Shown: positions 13,971 through 14,964 of the stretch, piece after piece
How the letters are laid out: every line of letters starts with the position of its first letter
Position numbering within the stretch: the first letter of the stretch is position 1
The notes under the pieces: generated by a model
Databases searched by the model: none
What the model was told of the DNA's origin: nothing
The model's input: only the letters and a program-made list of their open reading frames with translations
NCBI GenBank assembly: GCA_045807785.1
Contig: JBJMGS010000069.1
Location: 1 to 14,964, forward strand
DNA length: 14,964 bases
Direction of reading: 5' to 3'
DNA from: JAIVGV01 sp045807785
Lineage (GTDB): Bacteria > Acidobacteriota > Blastocatellia > Pyrinomonadales > Pyrinomonadaceae
Position numbers and translations under genes: made by a program

Positions 13971-14964
13971 TTACCAGTTGACGACCAGCTCTTCGGAAGC
14001 TTCCCACACCGGCACGTCCTCGCGGATGGCGGCGCGTTGCAGGCGTTCGGGCTCGGCGAGGAGTCGCCCCGCGCCGAGCGCGACCGCGGCGAGCGGATCG
14101 TCGGCGACGGCGACGTGGAGTTTCAGCTCGCGCTGCAAACGCTCCGCCAGGCCGTCTAAGAGTGCGCCGCCGCCCGTCAGGATGAGACCCGTCTGGTAGA
14201 TGTCCGCCGTCACGTCAGGCTGCGACTCTTCGACGGCGCGGCGCGCGCCCGCGATGATCTCCGTGACGACCGGCTCCAGCGCCTCGCGCACTTCGTCGAG
14301 GCTGATCTCGACCGCCTTCGCCATCCCCGTTGTCAGTTCCTTGCCGACCACTTCGATGGGCTGTTCTTTATCTTTGCTGGAAGCTTCGGCGCTGCGCGCG
14401 CCGAGTTGCTTCTTCAACTGCTCGGCGGTGCGCTCGCCCAATTGCATCTCGTACTTGGCGCGCACGTAGTCGCGGATCGCCTCGTCCATCGCGTTGCCCG
14501 CGACCCGCAGGCTGTGCGAAGAGACGATGGCCGCCGAGACGACGACGGCAACGTTCGTCGTGCCGCCGACGATATCAACGACGAGGTGTGCGCGCTCGTC
14601 GTCATAAGAGAGGCCAGCGCCGAGCGCGGCGCATAGCCCCTCGTCCACGAGATCGACGCGCGTCGCTTTCGCATCTTTCGCCGCGTCGCGCACCGAGCGC
14701 TGTTCGAGTCCGGTCGAAGAGCCGGGCACGCCGATCACCATGTGGCTGCGCTTGAGGTGGTTGTCCTGCACGCGCCGGATGAAGGCGACGAGCATCTTCT
14801 GCGCCGCCTCGAAATTCTCGATGGTTCCGTTCTTCACGGGTCGGAAGACTTCCACGTCTTTCGGCACGCGTCCCACCAGCTTGAACGCCTCCGCGCCGAC
14901 CGCCAGCACCTCGCCCGTGTACTTGTGAATCGCCACCGCCGACGGTTCGTTCAAAACGATGCCA
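13971..14964 (-). CDS. Divergent MreB-like actin homolog, 5' end cut by window edge
   Basis: MreB is the cytoplasmic actin-like filament that guides rod-shaped cell-wall growth. The frame continues past the right edge, reading GIVLNEPSAVAIHKYTGEV, which corresponds to about residue 25 onward of MreB. At least 331 residues are present. Shared blocks are VFRPVKNGTIENFE, MVIGVPGSSTGLEQRSV, HLVVDIVGGTTNVAVV, RVAGNAMDEAIRDYVR, LGERTAEQLK, GLILTGGGALLDGLAERL and DPLAAVALGAGRLL. Differences from standard MreB are marked: DIVGGTTN for DIGGGTTE, VDEGLCAALGAG for EEPMAAAIGAG, and a Ser/Lys/Asp-rich insert (ARSAEASSKDKEQ) after the LG of the ERTAE helix. It may be a second, specialised MreB. The family call is firm; function as a canonical MreB is uncertain. 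Confidence 0.85.
   Translation of the reverse strand, partial: GIVLNEPSAVAIHKYTGEVLAVGAEAFKLVGRVPKDVEVFRPVKNGTIENFEAAQKMLVAFIRRVQDNHLKRSHMVIGVPGSSTGLEQRSVRDAAKDAKATRVDLVDEGLCAALGAGLSYDDERAHLVVDIVGGTTNVAVVVSAAIVSSHSLRVAGNAMDEAIRDYVRAKYEMQLGERTAEQLKKQLGARSAEASSKDKEQPIEVVGKELTTGMAKAVEISLDEVREALEPVVTEIIAGARRAVEESQPDVTADIYQTGLILTGGGALLDGLAERLQRELKLHVAVADDPLAAVALGAGRLLAEPERLQRAAIREDVPVWEASEELVVNW

Overview
This window is a high-GC bacterial chromosome segment made mostly of housekeeping genes. The mix points to an acidobacterium, perhaps Blastocatellia-like: a secreted tricorn-like protease with an N-terminal signal peptide, a DUF4920 protein, a divergent MreB, many small intergenic palindromes, and a UPF0175/DUF3368 toxin-antitoxin pair. 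The taxonomic guess is inference; no rRNA or other marker is present.

Layout, left to right. (1) 1-516, minus: a secreted or membrane-anchored protein of unknown function, cut by the left edge. (2) 704-3613, minus: the classic rpsO-pnp pair (ribosomal protein S15, then polynucleotide phosphorylase). A candidate promoter lies before rpsO and a terminator follows each gene. The roughly 430 bp between them holds a structured pnp leader and nested direct and inverted repeats. (3) About 3780-4900, plus: a visibly lower-GC island with a small zinc-ribbon-like gene, an attC-like imperfect palindrome directly behind it, and a toxin-antitoxin operon with its own promoter. This looks like integron-cassette-type accessory DNA placed between rpsO and ndh. 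(4) 5027-6536, plus: a type II NADH dehydrogenase and a small coiled-coil protein in one operon, closed by a bidirectional terminator. (5) 6618-10016, minus: the tricorn-like protease with a proline-rich linker between its propeller and protease halves. (6) 10161-11408, minus: dusB followed by an overlooked 55-residue acidic ORF. (7) 11495-12043, minus: a secreted DUF4920 protein with a good promoter. (8) 12402-13729, plus: two overlapping membrane-protein genes. (9) 13746-13956: a REP/BIME-like nested palindrome whose units begin with GTAG. (10) 13971-14964, minus: a divergent MreB-like protein, cut by the right edge.

The core genes cover RNA turnover and translation (pnp, rpsO, dusB), respiration (NDH-2), peptide breakdown (tricorn-like) and cell shape (MreB-like). 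The accessory signal is concentrated in the 3.8-4.9 kb island and in four repeat-bearing intergenic regions. No CRISPR array, tRNA, rRNA or complete insertion sequence was seen. The best leads for new biology are the cassette-like island with its attC-like site, the GTAG-palindrome element, the MreB paralog with altered nucleotide-pocket residues, and the small acidic ORF behind dusB.
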